From Onthophagus taurus (taxonomy: Eukaryota > Arthropoda > Insecta > Coleoptera > Scarabaeidae): a stretch of DNA of 64,000 nucleotides. Under the pieces are notes generated by a model that made no database searches, was not told the DNA's origin, and worked only from the letters and a program-made list of their open reading frames with translations. Shown here in pieces: positions 1 to 14,100 of the stretch. Where the stretch lies: contig NC_091972.1 in assembly GCF_036711975.1 (NCBI RefSeq), positions 39,685,001 to 39,749,000 on the forward strand, given 5' to 3'. A program made the translations under genes and the position numbers. The first letter of the stretch is position 1. Every line of letters starts with the position of its first letter.

Positions 1-1870
1 AGGTGACAATTAGATGAAATCGTGATTTACATATTGTTGTTGATGTAGCACGGGATTCGGAACGTTTTAGAAAACAAGTTTTAATATAAAAGTTGTAGCA
101 AACTTTATTCTTAACAATATTGCTCTTTTACACTTTTGCTCTCAGATGCACAAATATTGAGAAAAATTCGAAAAGGTGTAAATTAAATGAAATCATGGTT
201 TTACTGCTTTTGTTGATTGCATGGGATTAGGAACGTTTTAGAAAAAAAGTTTTAGTATAAAAGATGTAGCAAACGTTATTCTTAACAATATTGTTCTTTT
301 ACACTTTTGCTTTCAAGTGCATAAATATCGAGAAAAAATTGAAAAGGTGACAATTAGATGAAATCGTGATTTACATATTGTTGTTGATGTAGCACGGGAT
401 TCGGAACGTTTTAGAAAACAAGTTTTAATATAAAAGTTGTAGCAAACTTTATTCTTAACAATATTGTTCTTTTACACTTTTGCTCTCAAGTGCATAAATA
501 TCGAGAAAAAAATGAAAAGGTGATAATTAGATGAAATCGTGATTCACATATTGTTGTTGATGTAACACGGGATTCGGAACGTTTTAGAAAACAAGTTTTA
601 ATATAAAAGTTGTAGCAAACTTTATTCTTAACAATATTGCTCTTTTACACTTTTGCTCTCAAATGCACAAATATTGAGAAAAATTCGAAAAGGTGCAAAT
701 TAGATGAAATCATGGTTTTACTGCTTTTGTTGATTGCATGGGATTAGGAACGTTTTAGAAAAAGACTTTTAGTATAAAAGTTGTAGCAAACGTTATTCTT
801 AACACTATTGTTCTTTTACACTTTTGCTCTCAAATGCATAAATATCGAGAAAAAATTTAAAAGGTGACAATTAGATGAAATCGTGATTTACATATTGTTG
901 TTGATGTAGCACGGGATTCGGAACCTTTTAGAAAACAAGTTTTAATATAAAAGTTGTAGCAAACTTTATTCTTAACAATATTGCTCTTTTACACTTTTGC
1001 TCTCAGATGCATAAATATTGAGAAAAATTCGAAAAGGTGTAAAATAGATGAAATCATGGTTTTACTGCTTTTGTTGATTGTATGGGATTAGGAATGTTTT
1101 AGAAAAGAAGTTTTAGTATAAAAGTTGTAGCAAACGTTATTCTTAACAATATTGTTCTTTTACACTTTTGCTCTCAAGTGCATAAATACCGAGAAAAATT
1201 GAAAAGGTGACAATTAGATGAAATCGTGATTTACAGATTGTTGTCGATGTAGCACGGGATTCGGAACATTTTAGAAAACAAGTTTTAATATAAAAGTTGT
1301 AGAAAACTTTATTCTTAACAATATTGCTCTTTTACACTTTTGCTCTCAGATGCACAAATATTGAGAAAAATTCGAAAAGGTGTAAATTTGATCAAATCAT
1401 AGTTTTAGTTTTTGTTGAATGTATGGGATTAGGAACGTTTTAGAAAAAAAGTTTTAGTATAAAAGTTGTAGCAAACGTTATTCTTAACAATATTGTTCTT
1501 TTACACTTTTGCTCTCAAGTGCATAAATATTGAGAAAAATTCGAAAAGTTATAAATTAGATTACATCATAGTTTTACAGTTTTTGTTGATAAAGCATATG
1601 ATTAGGAACGTTTTAGAAAAAAGTTTTGGTATAAAAGTTGTGGTAAATTTGATTCTTAACAATATTGCTCTTTTACATTTTTGCTCTCTGATGCACAAAT
1701 ATTGAGAAAAATTCGAAAATCTGAAAATTAGATGATATCGTGGTTTTACATCTTGTTGGTACAACACGGGATTTTGAAAGTTTTAGTATAAAAGTTGAAG
1801 CAAAATCTATTTTTAACAATATCGCTCTTTTACATTTTTACTCTCAGATGTATAAATATCATCTATAAAG
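1..1870. repeat. Intronic satellite, about 172-bp monomers alternating as two types
   Basis: The landmark GGAACGTTTTAG recurs near 60, 231, 404, 577, 748, 921, 1092, 1264, 1433 and 1606, a spacing of 169-173 bases. Two monomer types alternate: one carries GTAGCACGGGATTCGG before the landmark, the other GCATGGGATTAGG. The higher-order unit is therefore about 344 bases. Copies decay toward the right, and the last one near 1790 is barely recognisable. The array runs off the left edge of the window and ends about 100 bases before a Rab23 exon, so it lies in an intron. Short reading frames inside it are by-products of the repeat. Confidence 0.93.
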
Positions 1871-1975
1871 AATAAAAGATTTAAAAAAAGAAAAATCCCA
1901 AAAATGCGTTCAAGATGTTTTTTTAGAAGTTGTGATTTTATTGTGGAGTTATTTATAAAGTTTTTCTATTTTTAG

Positions 1976-2138
1976 AGTTGATGGTGAAGATGTGAGATTA
2001 ATGTTATGGGATACAGCGGGCCAAGAAGAGTTCGATGCCATTACGAAGGCGTATTACAGAGGAGCCCAAGCTTGCGTCCTCGCCTTTTCAACGACCGATA
2101 GAGATTCGTTCGAAGCGGCACACTCGTGGAAACTCAAA
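1976..2138 (+). CDS. Rab23: Rab23 exon with switch II
   Basis: The exon follows a pyrimidine-rich acceptor ending TTTTTAG and stops at a GTAAAT donor. It starts with one base of a split codon, then 54 codons. It encodes DTAGQEE and the Rab-conserved stretch AITKAYYRGAQACVL. Confidence 0.95.
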
Positions 2139-5100
2139 GTAAATAAAATAATTCTTCGTACAAACCTCTAGAAAATCTAAATTCATACACTTCGAAAATA
2201 TCGCATCCTCTTTGATGGCTTCGTTCCCTAAATATCTTTTCGTTACGTAACGAAGATGTGTCAGTCTTTCACTTTTCTCTCTTTTTAAGCTCGTTACAGA
2301 AACATTACCTCACTAAAAATATCTTCTCTGAACTAACTAAGATTTATATTGCTTCTAAGAATAATTTTCTTGGATTAACTGAGAATGAACATTTTTATGA
2401 GGGTATAATTAGATGGGGCTTATGCAGATTCCCTTATTGAAAAGTAAATTATGATTGCATTCCCATTCGTTACAATAACGACCTTTTTACACAAATTAGG
2501 GATGTGGATGTAATGAATAAAAAAGAAGTAAAAGAAACCTACAATTATTCTTGATGTACATTGTCCCAGAGAAAATTGCGAAATTATACATTTTATAAAG
2601 TCACGAATGCAAATTATTTCGAATTATGAATGTAATAAGACTAATTGAATAGGAAATGAATTTTAATAGATTAAGGTACTTTAATAAACCTGTAAAATGT
2701 GAGTTTCTTTTTTATTTTCTTATAGGTTGAAAATGAATGTGGTGAAATTCCTACGGTAATAGTTCAGAATAAAATAGATCTAATTGAGCACAGCGTTGTC
2801 AGCCCGTAAGTATATTAACGATAATAATTTTTAATCGCAAAAACCATCGAGTTATGTAATTACAAATCGTACGGCCTATAAATAATGATTACGACTTCTT
2901 AATGTGACGGGGAATCTCGTTTGAAATATGACCATTGTCAGAAATGCGGAAGGTGTAAAGCTTACGTGAATCTTTTTACGTGTGCACATCGACCGAACCT
3001 GTTATTTATTGCTCGTTAAAGTTCCTGGAAAGAGCGCGTGTACGGTTCATTAGAGTATTTGCCAAAAATCGAAATATCCACAACTCAAAAATATTCATTA
3101 ATTTTTAATTCATTCGAACGAATTGAAATTAATTATTTTATGATGCAGGTATTTGACGAAAGATTAGCATAATAAATGAAGTAATTATAACAAAAACGGC
3201 GGCGATGCAAAAACGTAAAGTGAGTAGAGACAAGGTTTGGTTGTAATGTAACTGTACACTCGACCTATAAATCTTATGCAAATTCTAAACTGGTTGCAGT
3301 AAATAAAACGATCTTGTCGGCCAGAAATTTCTGCGAAGGTGTACTGGTAATCTAAATATTGCCAACGACGACTACGACGTCGGTCGTTGTAATTAAACAT
3401 TCTACATGTTTTATTTATAATGTTACAGTTACCATATAACTGGGTTGAGTAAATACTAAAGATAAGAAAAATAGGTAATTACCACAATTATAATAACCTT
3501 GCCGCAACCCATTTCTAAGTAAATATAAGATGTCGAAGAATAAATTATAATTAAAGTTACAACATTTTCGAAAAAAGTGTTTTGAAGAAAATTGAAATTA
3601 CAATGATAAAATGTTATACAGTGCGTCCGTAAAGTAACGGATATAGGCGATAAAATCATTATAAACGGTTTATGGAAAAATCCCTGAAACGGGTCTAAAG
3701 ATTTAAATTTTTTGTAAGATTTTAAATTTCTTCCGCCATTTTTAAGCGAGTTATGACGTCATCGGTATTCATTTCAAATAGCAATCCTCCATTTTTATTA
3801 CGGAATATGAAAGAAGATTTTTTCCGAATCTAATACTGTCAATATTAATATTGCTTACATAAGAAAATTTTGTAGAAAAATTACTTTAAAGTTTAACTAC
3901 TTCAGATTTGTTGACATGATGAAAATAGCAGTAGCCATGAGTAACTATGGTAACCAATTATTTTAAATAATTTCCTAAGTGTCAAAAACTGATTTAGTAA
4001 GTAGTTGACCTCTTTAATACAACATATCCTCATCGCCAATTCATTAGCCAAAGTATGGCCATCTCTCGAAGCATTTTTCGAAGTCTGGCCTACTGAATGT
4101 TGCAAGGGAAGTTCAACAAATCGTGGTTTTGGCTGGGCAAGAATACCTTCATGTTACTTTAAGGAGTATTGGGTCTAATTTTGACATTAGTAAATCAACG
4201 GTTAATAAAATTTTAAAACCCGCAAAATATCATCCCGATAAAGTAAACCTGATTCACGAGCAATGAGTCGTAGTTTTTGCAACAACAATTTTGCAACGAT
4301 GACGAAGACTTTGTCAAAAACATAATTTTTTCGACGAAAGGACATTTACATTGAGTGGACAAGTAAATAGACAAAGTTGTCAGTATTGCGCTACCCAAAA
4401 TCCAAATTAGCCAAGAAACTCGCACACCCAATATCCGCAAAAGATTTGAAGAAACCTTAAGTGGAAAGAGATGTTTAAAATTTTTCAAAGCGATGTCATT
4501 CCTTCCATCCCGATAATGTTGACACAACTCAATTCCAACGGCAGTTATTCCAACAAGATGAAGCGCGACACCACACTTCAAGAAGCTTTACTAAATCAGT
4601 TTTTGACACTCAGGGAATTGTTTAGAATAATTGGTTACCATAGTTACTCATGGCTACTGCTATTTTTATCATTATACAAACTTGAAGTAATTAAACTTTA
4701 AAATAATTTTTCTCGAACATTTTCTTATGTAACCAATATTAATATTGCCTGTACTAGATTCAGAAAAAAATCCTCTTTCATATTCCGCAATAAAAATGGG
4801 GAATTGCCATTTAATTTTTTTAAATGGGAATCCCCCATTTTATATATTATATCGATGACGCCATAACTCGTTTAAAAATGGTGGAAAAAATTTGAAATCT
4901 ACACCAAAAAATTTAAATCTTTAGATCCGTTTCAGGGAGTTTTCCATAAACCGTTTATTATGATTTTGTCGCCTATATCCGTTACTTTGCGGACACACTG
5001 TATATGTCATTATACAGGATGATTTATTAGCTCACCATCAAAGTTTGACAGATGATAGCTATTCCAATGACCAAAAAATGCAACATTTTTTTAAAACACA

Positions 5101-8100
5101 TAAATATTACAAATATTGTTCAAATAGAGTTCTTCAGCCGAATTAAAATATCTGGTTGGTTTCTTATTTCAGTAGCAGCCATTTGTATTCTGTTTAATAA
5201 CTGTTCTCGTGTGTTAATTTCCACTTGATACAAAATTTGTTTCATTTGACCCCATAAGTAGAAATTCAATGGATTAAGGTCGGGGGATCTAGGTGGCCAA
5301 GCAAATGGACCATTATTACTAATCCACTTGTTTGGAAAATATTGGTTTAACCACTCGACAAATACTCTTCCGCGATGAGGTGGGGCACCATCGTGCTGGT
5401 ACCACATATTTTGAATTGCATTAAGAGGTATATCTTCAAGTAAATCAAAAAGTGTATTGTTCAAAAAAAAATCTGTAATTTACAGCGTCCAAACGTCCAT
5501 CAAGTACATGCAAACCAAGGAAATTGTTGTTAAATATTCCTCCCCAAACGTTGGTGCTGAAACGTTGTTGAATGCGATTAGGCCAAGGAGATGGCCTAAT
5601 CGCATGCGAATTTTGTAATGGCCAGATATGTTCGTTATGGTAATTATTTATACCATCTCGTGTAAAACATGATTCATCTGTCCAAAAACATTTGAAATGA
5701 AGTCATTATTTTGGGCAAGTTACTACAATAACCATTCACAAAATGCTAACTGTTGCTGATTATCTCCTGGCTGTAGAGCTTGAACATTCTGTTTACGGAT
5801 GAAGGACTTCGCGGTTCAATACGCGCCATGCAAAATTTTGACTTACATGTATGTTGTGTACTATTCTTCAAGTGCTGATGGAAGGATTATCAATGACAAC
5901 ATTAATTACAGCTTCTTCGTCCTCTACATTAACTACATGCGGTCGAATAGCTTTTGCTGGAGCAGGATTACCTGTTTCTCCAAGTCTTCTGAAAGGACCG
6001 CTAAAAACTGAATAATATGGAAAATGACGCTGTGGAAATCTTGATATTCCCGTACTGATTGTCGAGCATTGTGTTCACCCTAAGGATCTATTGTACCCCC
6101 ATGTTATCAAATTTCACCGTGCAGTCCAATGCTCTTAACGAACCTTAATATCTTGCTCGGTGAACAATCATTCCGATCCTTTGAGGAGATAAACTGCGAC
6201 TTAAAAATCGAGAATCTGATACGATTAACAGCAGGACAGTGGCATAAAACATGCTCAACATCGTCAGTTAGATCCAACAAGTTGAGGTGTGTTTTTAATC
6301 GGCAGTGCCCAGTAAACACCCATTAGAACTTTGCATGTCTCATTCCAGAAGAACTGGTCCACAGTAGGGGAAGTCTCTTTTCAGCCCACACTACTGGTTC
6401 TGGTCCTACAAACGCTTTAGCGCTGCCCTCTCGTGCTAGGTCTTCTGCCGCTTCATTGCCAGCAACCCCAGAGTAACCTGGGACCCAGATCAGAGTTTAA
6501 TGTTCTCTTACAGTCATTAACAAAAGTTGACATTGTTTTTATGGCTTAGCAGCGGCTGGAGATCGCCTTGACTGTCTGAGAAAAGTCGTACTGTCATGTT
6601 CTTCAACCCTCTCTCCAGAATGATTTTAACACCGATGTCAATAAGAACTACTTCCGCCTGGAATACAGTACAGTACGTACTCAGGCTATAAGCTTGCTTA
6701 ATCCGAGATGTCTGGCAGTATACTCCTTTTCCGACCCCTTCTGGCGTTTTTGATCCATCTGTAAACATGCAAATATCTGCCTGAACAAGAAAATTCTCGT
6801 TTTGGATCCAGGGCTACCGTTCAGACAGTACAATCTGGTGTCGAGCATTAATCACTGATAGTGATCCCGCCAGATCTGACGGCATTGATAGCACGGTATC
6901 AGTGCTTGTAATGTCTTCCACACCCCATTGGTCATGTCGAAACAGTTTTGAGCATATTGCTTAAATCTGTAAGTGGTAGTTCTAGCCACTTTCTCTATAT
7001 GCAAATGCAAAGAAGATAGACCAAGCAGAACATCCATTGCTAGAGTTGGCGTTGTGCTTATCGCACCAGAGATTGCCAATCCAGCTACTCGTTGAATTCG
7101 TGAAAGATTACTGATAACAGAAGTCGTCGGACTTTCCTATACCAGGTTGCTGCTCCGTATGTGATCATAGGTTTAACCAGTCACATAGAGCCAGTACAGT
7201 CTTTCAGGGGTAAGACCCCAATTTTTTTCACAAAAACTACGACAAGTCTACAAGGATAGTCTAGCTTTGTGCAAAACTCCCTGCAAATCTCCATTCCTTG
7301 AGACGGTTTTATCTAGGATTACTCCTAGATATTTGACTTACTTTGAGAGAGCAATTTCTTCACCTTGGATAGTTGGGCGGATTAGTCCATCCAAATTTCG
7401 TCTCCTGGCGAAGGGCACATCCCCTACACCAAGCGCAAATGGTATCTAGGGTCACCTGGAGGACTTTGGATATCCTCGACAAACAGGTTTCTTTGACCAT
7501 AACGACAATGTCATCTACACCAACGGCTTCGACTATCACAATCAGATCATCAACCAGAAGGGACCAAAGCAGGGGAGATAACACCCCTCCCTGTGGATAG
7601 CCACCTCCCGGTTTGAAACGTATCGTGTCTATTTTAGAAACTATTCTACTATCAAGCATATTACGAATCCAACCCGCTATAGTTGCTTCCACTACCCTAT
7701 CAAGAGCAGCTCTTTCAAAAGATTTTGGTATTGCGTTGTTGAGCGCACCTTCTATATCCAGAAACGCACAAACCAAGATCTCTTTATCCTGGAGTGTCCT
7801 GGATACTCTACCAACCAAGTTGTGTACAACCAATTCTGTTGATTTTCCCGCTTGATAAGTGTATTTTGGTAAAAATTTGCAGAGCGAGTGTCACATACTG
7901 GTGGCGACGCAGTGGACCAGATACCAGTGGCACCGTACGGATATACCGTTCCAGAACTTCAAGGGTTTTCAACAGAAATGACGTCAGGCTGATGGGTCGA
8001 ATGGAGGTACCCTCCAGGAGATTATCTTTGAGCTTAATATGATTGAGCTGAACGTAATGTCAAGTACCTCTGCTCTATTTCTGGTAACAAAGGTTGGGTT

Positions 8101-11100
8101 GGCGCCTACGTTATTAACAGTAACCCCCTCTCCTGATAGGTAATCAAAAAGCAACTCACCTCTTTCATTTACGTTGGTGCTTGCCCACATTCTGTGGTAC
8201 ACATTGACGTCGCACCCGACAACCACTTGTAGGTTATTTCTCCGGCTGTAATTAATTATGGTTTTTGTAGAAAATTTAAAATTTAATAGTGAAAGTTACG
8301 CAGTTTTTCGCACTCACTACGTGTTTAAACAAAGTCATCTTGACAGTAATTAAACTCGCAAGACAAGTGTTTTGTCAAAAACATAAATATATTTATATTA
8401 AATGAAGAATACTATTTTGCATACACTGAATCGATAATAAATTAATGAGTAATATATGATTTCATAAATATCAACAGCTATAAGAAATTTTTAATAGATC
8501 CAGGATCTAATACGAAGTGAATCCAAACAAACAATGTTTAGAATCTATTTCCAGTGTACGCCTTTCTATTTCTAGACAACACCTCACAAGAATCCCACTA
8601 AAATTAACGTGGACACGTCACTATAAATGTATTAAACAGATATGAAGTAAAATTATTATAGGTGATGAAGAAGGTTTAAATGATTCAATCAATGATGTTT
8701 GGAATAGCATGACTGATGTACAAATATAGGAATAGAAGTGCTAAATTACAGAGAAATAAGTACGACCACGCAGCTATTTTTAAGGTTAGATTTTCTGTTG
8801 GTAAGTGGGATTTGCTTATGAGTTATTAATTCTGATCTAGCATGACTCCAAGATATTTCGCTACCATGTCTTTGGGGTTCCAGTTTATTATATGATTATT
8901 TATTGATATCATAACAGGATTTCTTGTTTTCCTCCGTGTAAAAATATTTGCTTCACATTTGTTTGAATTAAGTTATATATTCCATTTAGTCGTAGCTGTA
9001 GCTGAATCTGCTTAGTTACTTCTTGTAGATCTGTATTTTGTAATACAGATTATCGACGAGCATACTTCATTAGGAACAGGTATGTTGTACATTGTTACAC
9101 AATATTGACGAGAGAGAGAGAAACTCCTTAAGGAATTTCAGCTTTCACTTGCTTTGCTACGTCTCATATTAGTTACCTGCATCAATTGGGCAGTTCAATA
9201 AGACTTGCGAAATTCAAACTATATATTTGGAATAACCCTTAAATCAATCACAAATTTCTTAATAATTTTATTTACCAGATAAACTTAAACAATAGATACC
9301 GTGCATATATTGTATATTAAAAAGGATTGGAGATAGGATGCTTTCTTGAGGAACACCTGCTCGAATAGGTAATTTGGTGGAGACGCTGTTGTGGATTTTA
9401 ATAGCAAAGGTTCTATCAGTTAAGAGCGATAATAGGATTTACTTGAGATATTGGGAAACATTTAGCGTGAGAATTTTGTATTTTAGCCCAACCAGATAAA
9501 TTCCATCACAAGCTTGGATGATGTCCAAAAAAACAGTAGCTTTATACATTTTTTTTTCATAACTATCCTTTATTAGGTCAACCAATCACTCGAGTTGATG
9601 ACTTGTTGAGTAACCTTGTTTGAAGTCAAATTGGAAAGGTAGTAATATTTGCTGTTCATTTAGTTCGTCAAGTAATCTGATTTGTACAATTTGAATACCT
9701 TTCTGGCAAGGCATTTTTTAAGGTATAAATGTGTGGGCAACTGCCCCCCAGTCGTGAGGTTTGCCCCTCCAGTGAAAGCCATTTGCCCACAAAGTAAAAA
9801 CTTTTAATTATTTTCCCAGATTTGCGGAAAGATTGACAATGGAATGAAAGAAGTTGTATTTCTATAATATGTATTTTATTCTACAATGGTCATTGGTGAC
9901 GGTTTATAAATTTGCTTCCTTTCTAAAAAATGTCTTTATAAATTCTCTGTTTGAATAAACAGATAACTCTGGTTCCCGGAAACGGCGTTCCTTTTTCAGC
10001 AAAAAATTCGTCAACTGCCAGTCGTGGGTCGTAATGTGCCGTTCCAATTCCATTTAATGCTATGAACATTTTGGCATTGATTGTTTCCTCTGATGTGGAC
10101 ATTCGATGTGTCAATTTTATTTGGTTGTGATGTGATATAACCTTTTCGACTGTCATCGAATGTGGAGATAACACCATGAGTACGCAGCTAAATCTTTGTA
10201 AAACTCCCGTTGTTGCAGAAATAAGTTTTCTTAATTTATAAGACATTTTTATTCCTATATCGGAAATGTCTAGGTCGCCGATTTGTTCTATTTGAGGCCA
10301 GCAATCACAAACGTTGGATGAGAACTCACTTACAGCATCTTTTCCTTCTCTACTGAAAATGTTTTCAACCAATGTTCTGCCGCCATCAATCATCTCCTTA
10401 GGGGTCTTGGCGTTTAAGAACAAAGTGAACGCTTTCATAACGCTGCTTTCTTCAATATTTAAACGTTCCTCCAAAAAATTTATGAAGGACAAAACCACTT
10501 CTTTCCTGACTGCCGACCATTCTCGGACGCCAGTGGTAACGACCATGTTACCAATTTTTCGCCTCTTCCTTGGAAACGGGTTGTCTACCATCAACAGTAA
10601 TTTTCGCAAGGCGTTGTTTCTTACAGTTATTACGTCAGGCAAGATTAAATCTCCCTTCTGGAGATGTTTCTGCAAGGTTTGTAAAATGGCAGTAATGTCT
10701 GCCATCAAACACGTTTGCTTCCGTTGGAGAGAATTCTCACTATCCCATGTCTTGAGCATTCCTGCTGCAGTAGCTTTTTCACGACGCATGGAAGGTTCCG
10801 GGTCGGCTATCAATTCTTGCCAAAACTTAATGCACCCAGGGAGATTATGCAGCACTGCAGTATAAGATTATGCACATGTTCTGCAAATCGCACTTCAAAA
10901 TAAGGTGGGAATGACAGATATTCGGGAAACATTTGTTGCATTTTCTTCAGTTTTGCGGGAGATGTTCGAAAATATCTCGAAGTTCCTGTTATATTACTCA
11001 TCCACATTTTTAGTTCAGGAACCAATTCTAAGGCCGATTCCACTGCTAGGTCAGATCGATGACAGTAACACCATACAGTTAGTAGTTTATGTCCTAGATA

Positions 11101-14100
11101 GTCCTCTAGCAATTTCCAAAGGCCACTTTCTCTTCCACTATTGGCAGCTTCTCCATCAGTTGTGACGCCAACTAATAATTCGGTTGGAACAAAAGATTTT
11201 TCACAAGTGTTGACCGTCACCTCGAGCAATCCTTTGGCTCCTTTCGATTCTGGCTGACTAACTCCTATGAAACGACTGCGGAGTACTGTAGGTTGATCCT
11301 TGGTAACATACTTAGCAACAACGTACTTCATGTCCTGATTACCACGATCTACACTTCCATCAATCTGAAGAGATATGCAAAGAGCCGATTTAAACTCGTC
11401 ACGAAGTTTCTTCTTCTCTGTATCTCCAATAACGGGGCTGAAACTCATCCAGCTGAATTTCCCAGTTATTCGAATCATTCAGCTGGGATTGTATTGATTT
11501 AGCGCGCATTGCTGCCAATGAACGAGCTGGCCAAGTACGAACAGTGGGCGTTTCAAGCAAAGAATCGTTTTAAACGTCAATGTATAAGCCAATTAAATCG
11601 TGGACAACCATTGCTCTATGCTTTTTTAAAGTTTTAACCCAAGGGTGTTTGTCGAATTGCTGCTTCCATAATTCCACCGTCTTCTTCGCATTCACGGCAG
11701 CGGCGTCCAGCGTCCTGAAGCAATCGGAACAGTCCCAGTTCGCAATCTGGAAGCTTCATCTTTATATTCGTGGCAGATTGTGCACGAAACATGTGTACGG
11801 TACAGTAGTTAGTACATTTGTCATGCATTTATGTGGGCGATTTGCATAGCATAGACATTTAGAAAAGCCGTTCCCGTTCGTAGTTCCAAATTGATCAAAT
11901 TTTAAATTGCGCCGTTTCCATGCACTGACCTTGGCAATTGGCAACGAGTGACGAGCAGGAACGGTGACGGAATTTTTTATAAATCGACCTTTAAAATAGA
12001 CCCGAAAATTTTATTACGTACCACAACTTTCTTCATTAGGGACACAGGTGGAAGGCCTAGTGAGCTATCGAAGTGAGCTATCGAAACGTAGAGTTTTGAC
12101 AGTCCAAAAAATGTTTCGCCCGCGGCGCATTTTTTAAGGCAAGTAGATCAGTGGAAATTTCTTAAAAAATGCCTTGCTTTCTGGTCTTGATTTGTTTTTA
12201 CCAGGATTGTAAAATAGTAAGATGTGAGCATGCCCCCATACTTCTGGAAAGTATCCAATCAAATAAATCACCTAAATCACCTATTATTATAGTTGGTTCT
12301 TTGACTTTGAATAATTGTGCTATATCACTTTCGAGAATCGTCTTATTTAGCTGTTTTGTTTCATGTGTCTGTTTTAATTGACACTGTTTCTAAGTTTTAG
12401 TAGTCATGCATTTAAGATTTACTAACAAGGGAAGTATCAGAACTGTCCCTCACCAATTTTGTTGAAATTTGGTACAGCGATAGTATGGGCAAAAATAAGG
12501 TTTACGTATTTTTTTATACGTGCTAATAAAGCCCCTGGGGCGAGTTATAAGGGTTGGAAATCGGGGCGAAATATATATATTCGCTTATAGGCTGAAAGCG
12601 AAAATAGCTATCGAAATGTGGTAAATGTAAACTGATATTCATTTTCAAAGAGCTTTCCATTGATATATCACACATATATCTGAGGGCTTCATGGGGTAAA
12701 CTACCCCTAGTTTTTTGGAATATTTTAAAAACTACCCTGTCGATTTTGGCGATATTATGTATCCTTGTAGTACGTTTAAAAATATTAATGACGTGTTTTT
12801 TCTTATTTGCCTCTGACCATCCCCTGCAAAGTTACGGGGTATGATAGATACCCCCTTTCCTTAAGAATAATGTGATAAACAGTTACACTTTTCAACAATA
12901 TTTTGAAAAAAACCATTAATTAGATGTAAATTAAGATTTACGCAGTAAAATAAACCCTATACGACATTAAGGGGTGGCGGAGGTTAACTATCCTAACCAC
13001 CCCAAATAAACTTCTTTTTGCGAAAATTGTTTGTCGATTTTGGAACAATTTACCACGCTGATTTTTTTATACGTTAGTACTATTGTAAGAACTTACAAGG
13101 GTTAGAAGTTTGGGGTAGAAAATATATTTTCGCTAATAACTTGCATATACTCCTACAGAAAAAACTTTTTTATACTTATTCTATTTAAATAACACAAAAG
13201 CTAGGATAATTATATAAATATTTATTAATAATGAGTTAAAAAGCAACTGAAAAAAAAATGGTTAAATATCACAAATTGTATTCTACATTGTTAGAATCCT
13301 CTGGTACGTTTAGACCGAGGGTAATAAATACAATGTTCAAAGCAGATAACATATTCGTTTTGGCATCAAAGTCTGGTAAACTGACTTCTGCTCATATGAA
13401 ATATTGGCTACAAAATGTCTATTTCCCAAACACCGGACCCAAATCATTACTATTACTGGATTCTTGGAGTAGCCACTGCCCTGAAATTATTAGTAAAGTA
13501 ACTCCATCGGATGTTAAGTTTAAATATTTGTCTATACCTGCAAGGACAATAGGTCAAATTCAACCCCTGGATGTGTTTGGTTTTAGAATATAGAATAATT
13601 TCATTAGAAGATTTTCTGATCAAATTATTCTTTACCAGTACGATGTCAATTTGCATCAGCGAGATAATATTTTAAAATTGCAATCCCTAACCAAGTTGTC
13701 TTCCCCACGATTTATTAATGTTTTTAAATACGCGTGGCTTGCGTCTGGATATATAGAGGAGAGACTAGAACAGTTTGAAAATGTCGTGGAGGTTTGCTTT
13801 TCCAATGAAAAACCTACGTGCGATATCTGTGAAGAAATAGCTGTTATAACTTGAGCATGGTGTAAACAATCGTTGTGTTTAAAACATTTTGCCATGATTT
13901 TCATTATTGCCAACAATACATTGAATAAAAAAAGTAAAAAAAAAGAAATTAAATTAATAATGTAGAATACAATTTGTAGTAGTCAACCATTTCTTTGCCA
14001 GTTACTTTTTAACTCATTATTAATAAATATTTATATAACTACACTAACTTTTGTGCTATTTAAATAGAGTAAGGATAAAAAACGTTTTCTGTAGGGTTAT

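Noticed and set aside
1493..1767. Short reading frames on both strands
   Set aside because: They lie in satellite monomers, change with each copy and have no protein motif.
1..1870. Regularly spaced repeats suggestive of a CRISPR array
   Set aside because: The repeated unit is continuous and about 172 bases with no unique spacers, and the genome is clearly eukaryotic; it is a satellite.
10314..10865. Long plus-strand reading frame
   Set aside because: It is antisense to the hAT transposase, which has the recognisable motifs.
9711..12139. 13-base direct repeat as the target duplication of the hAT-like element
   Set aside because: hAT elements make 8-bp duplications; the repeat is a low-complexity T-run word and also occurs inverted nearby, so the ends stay undefined.
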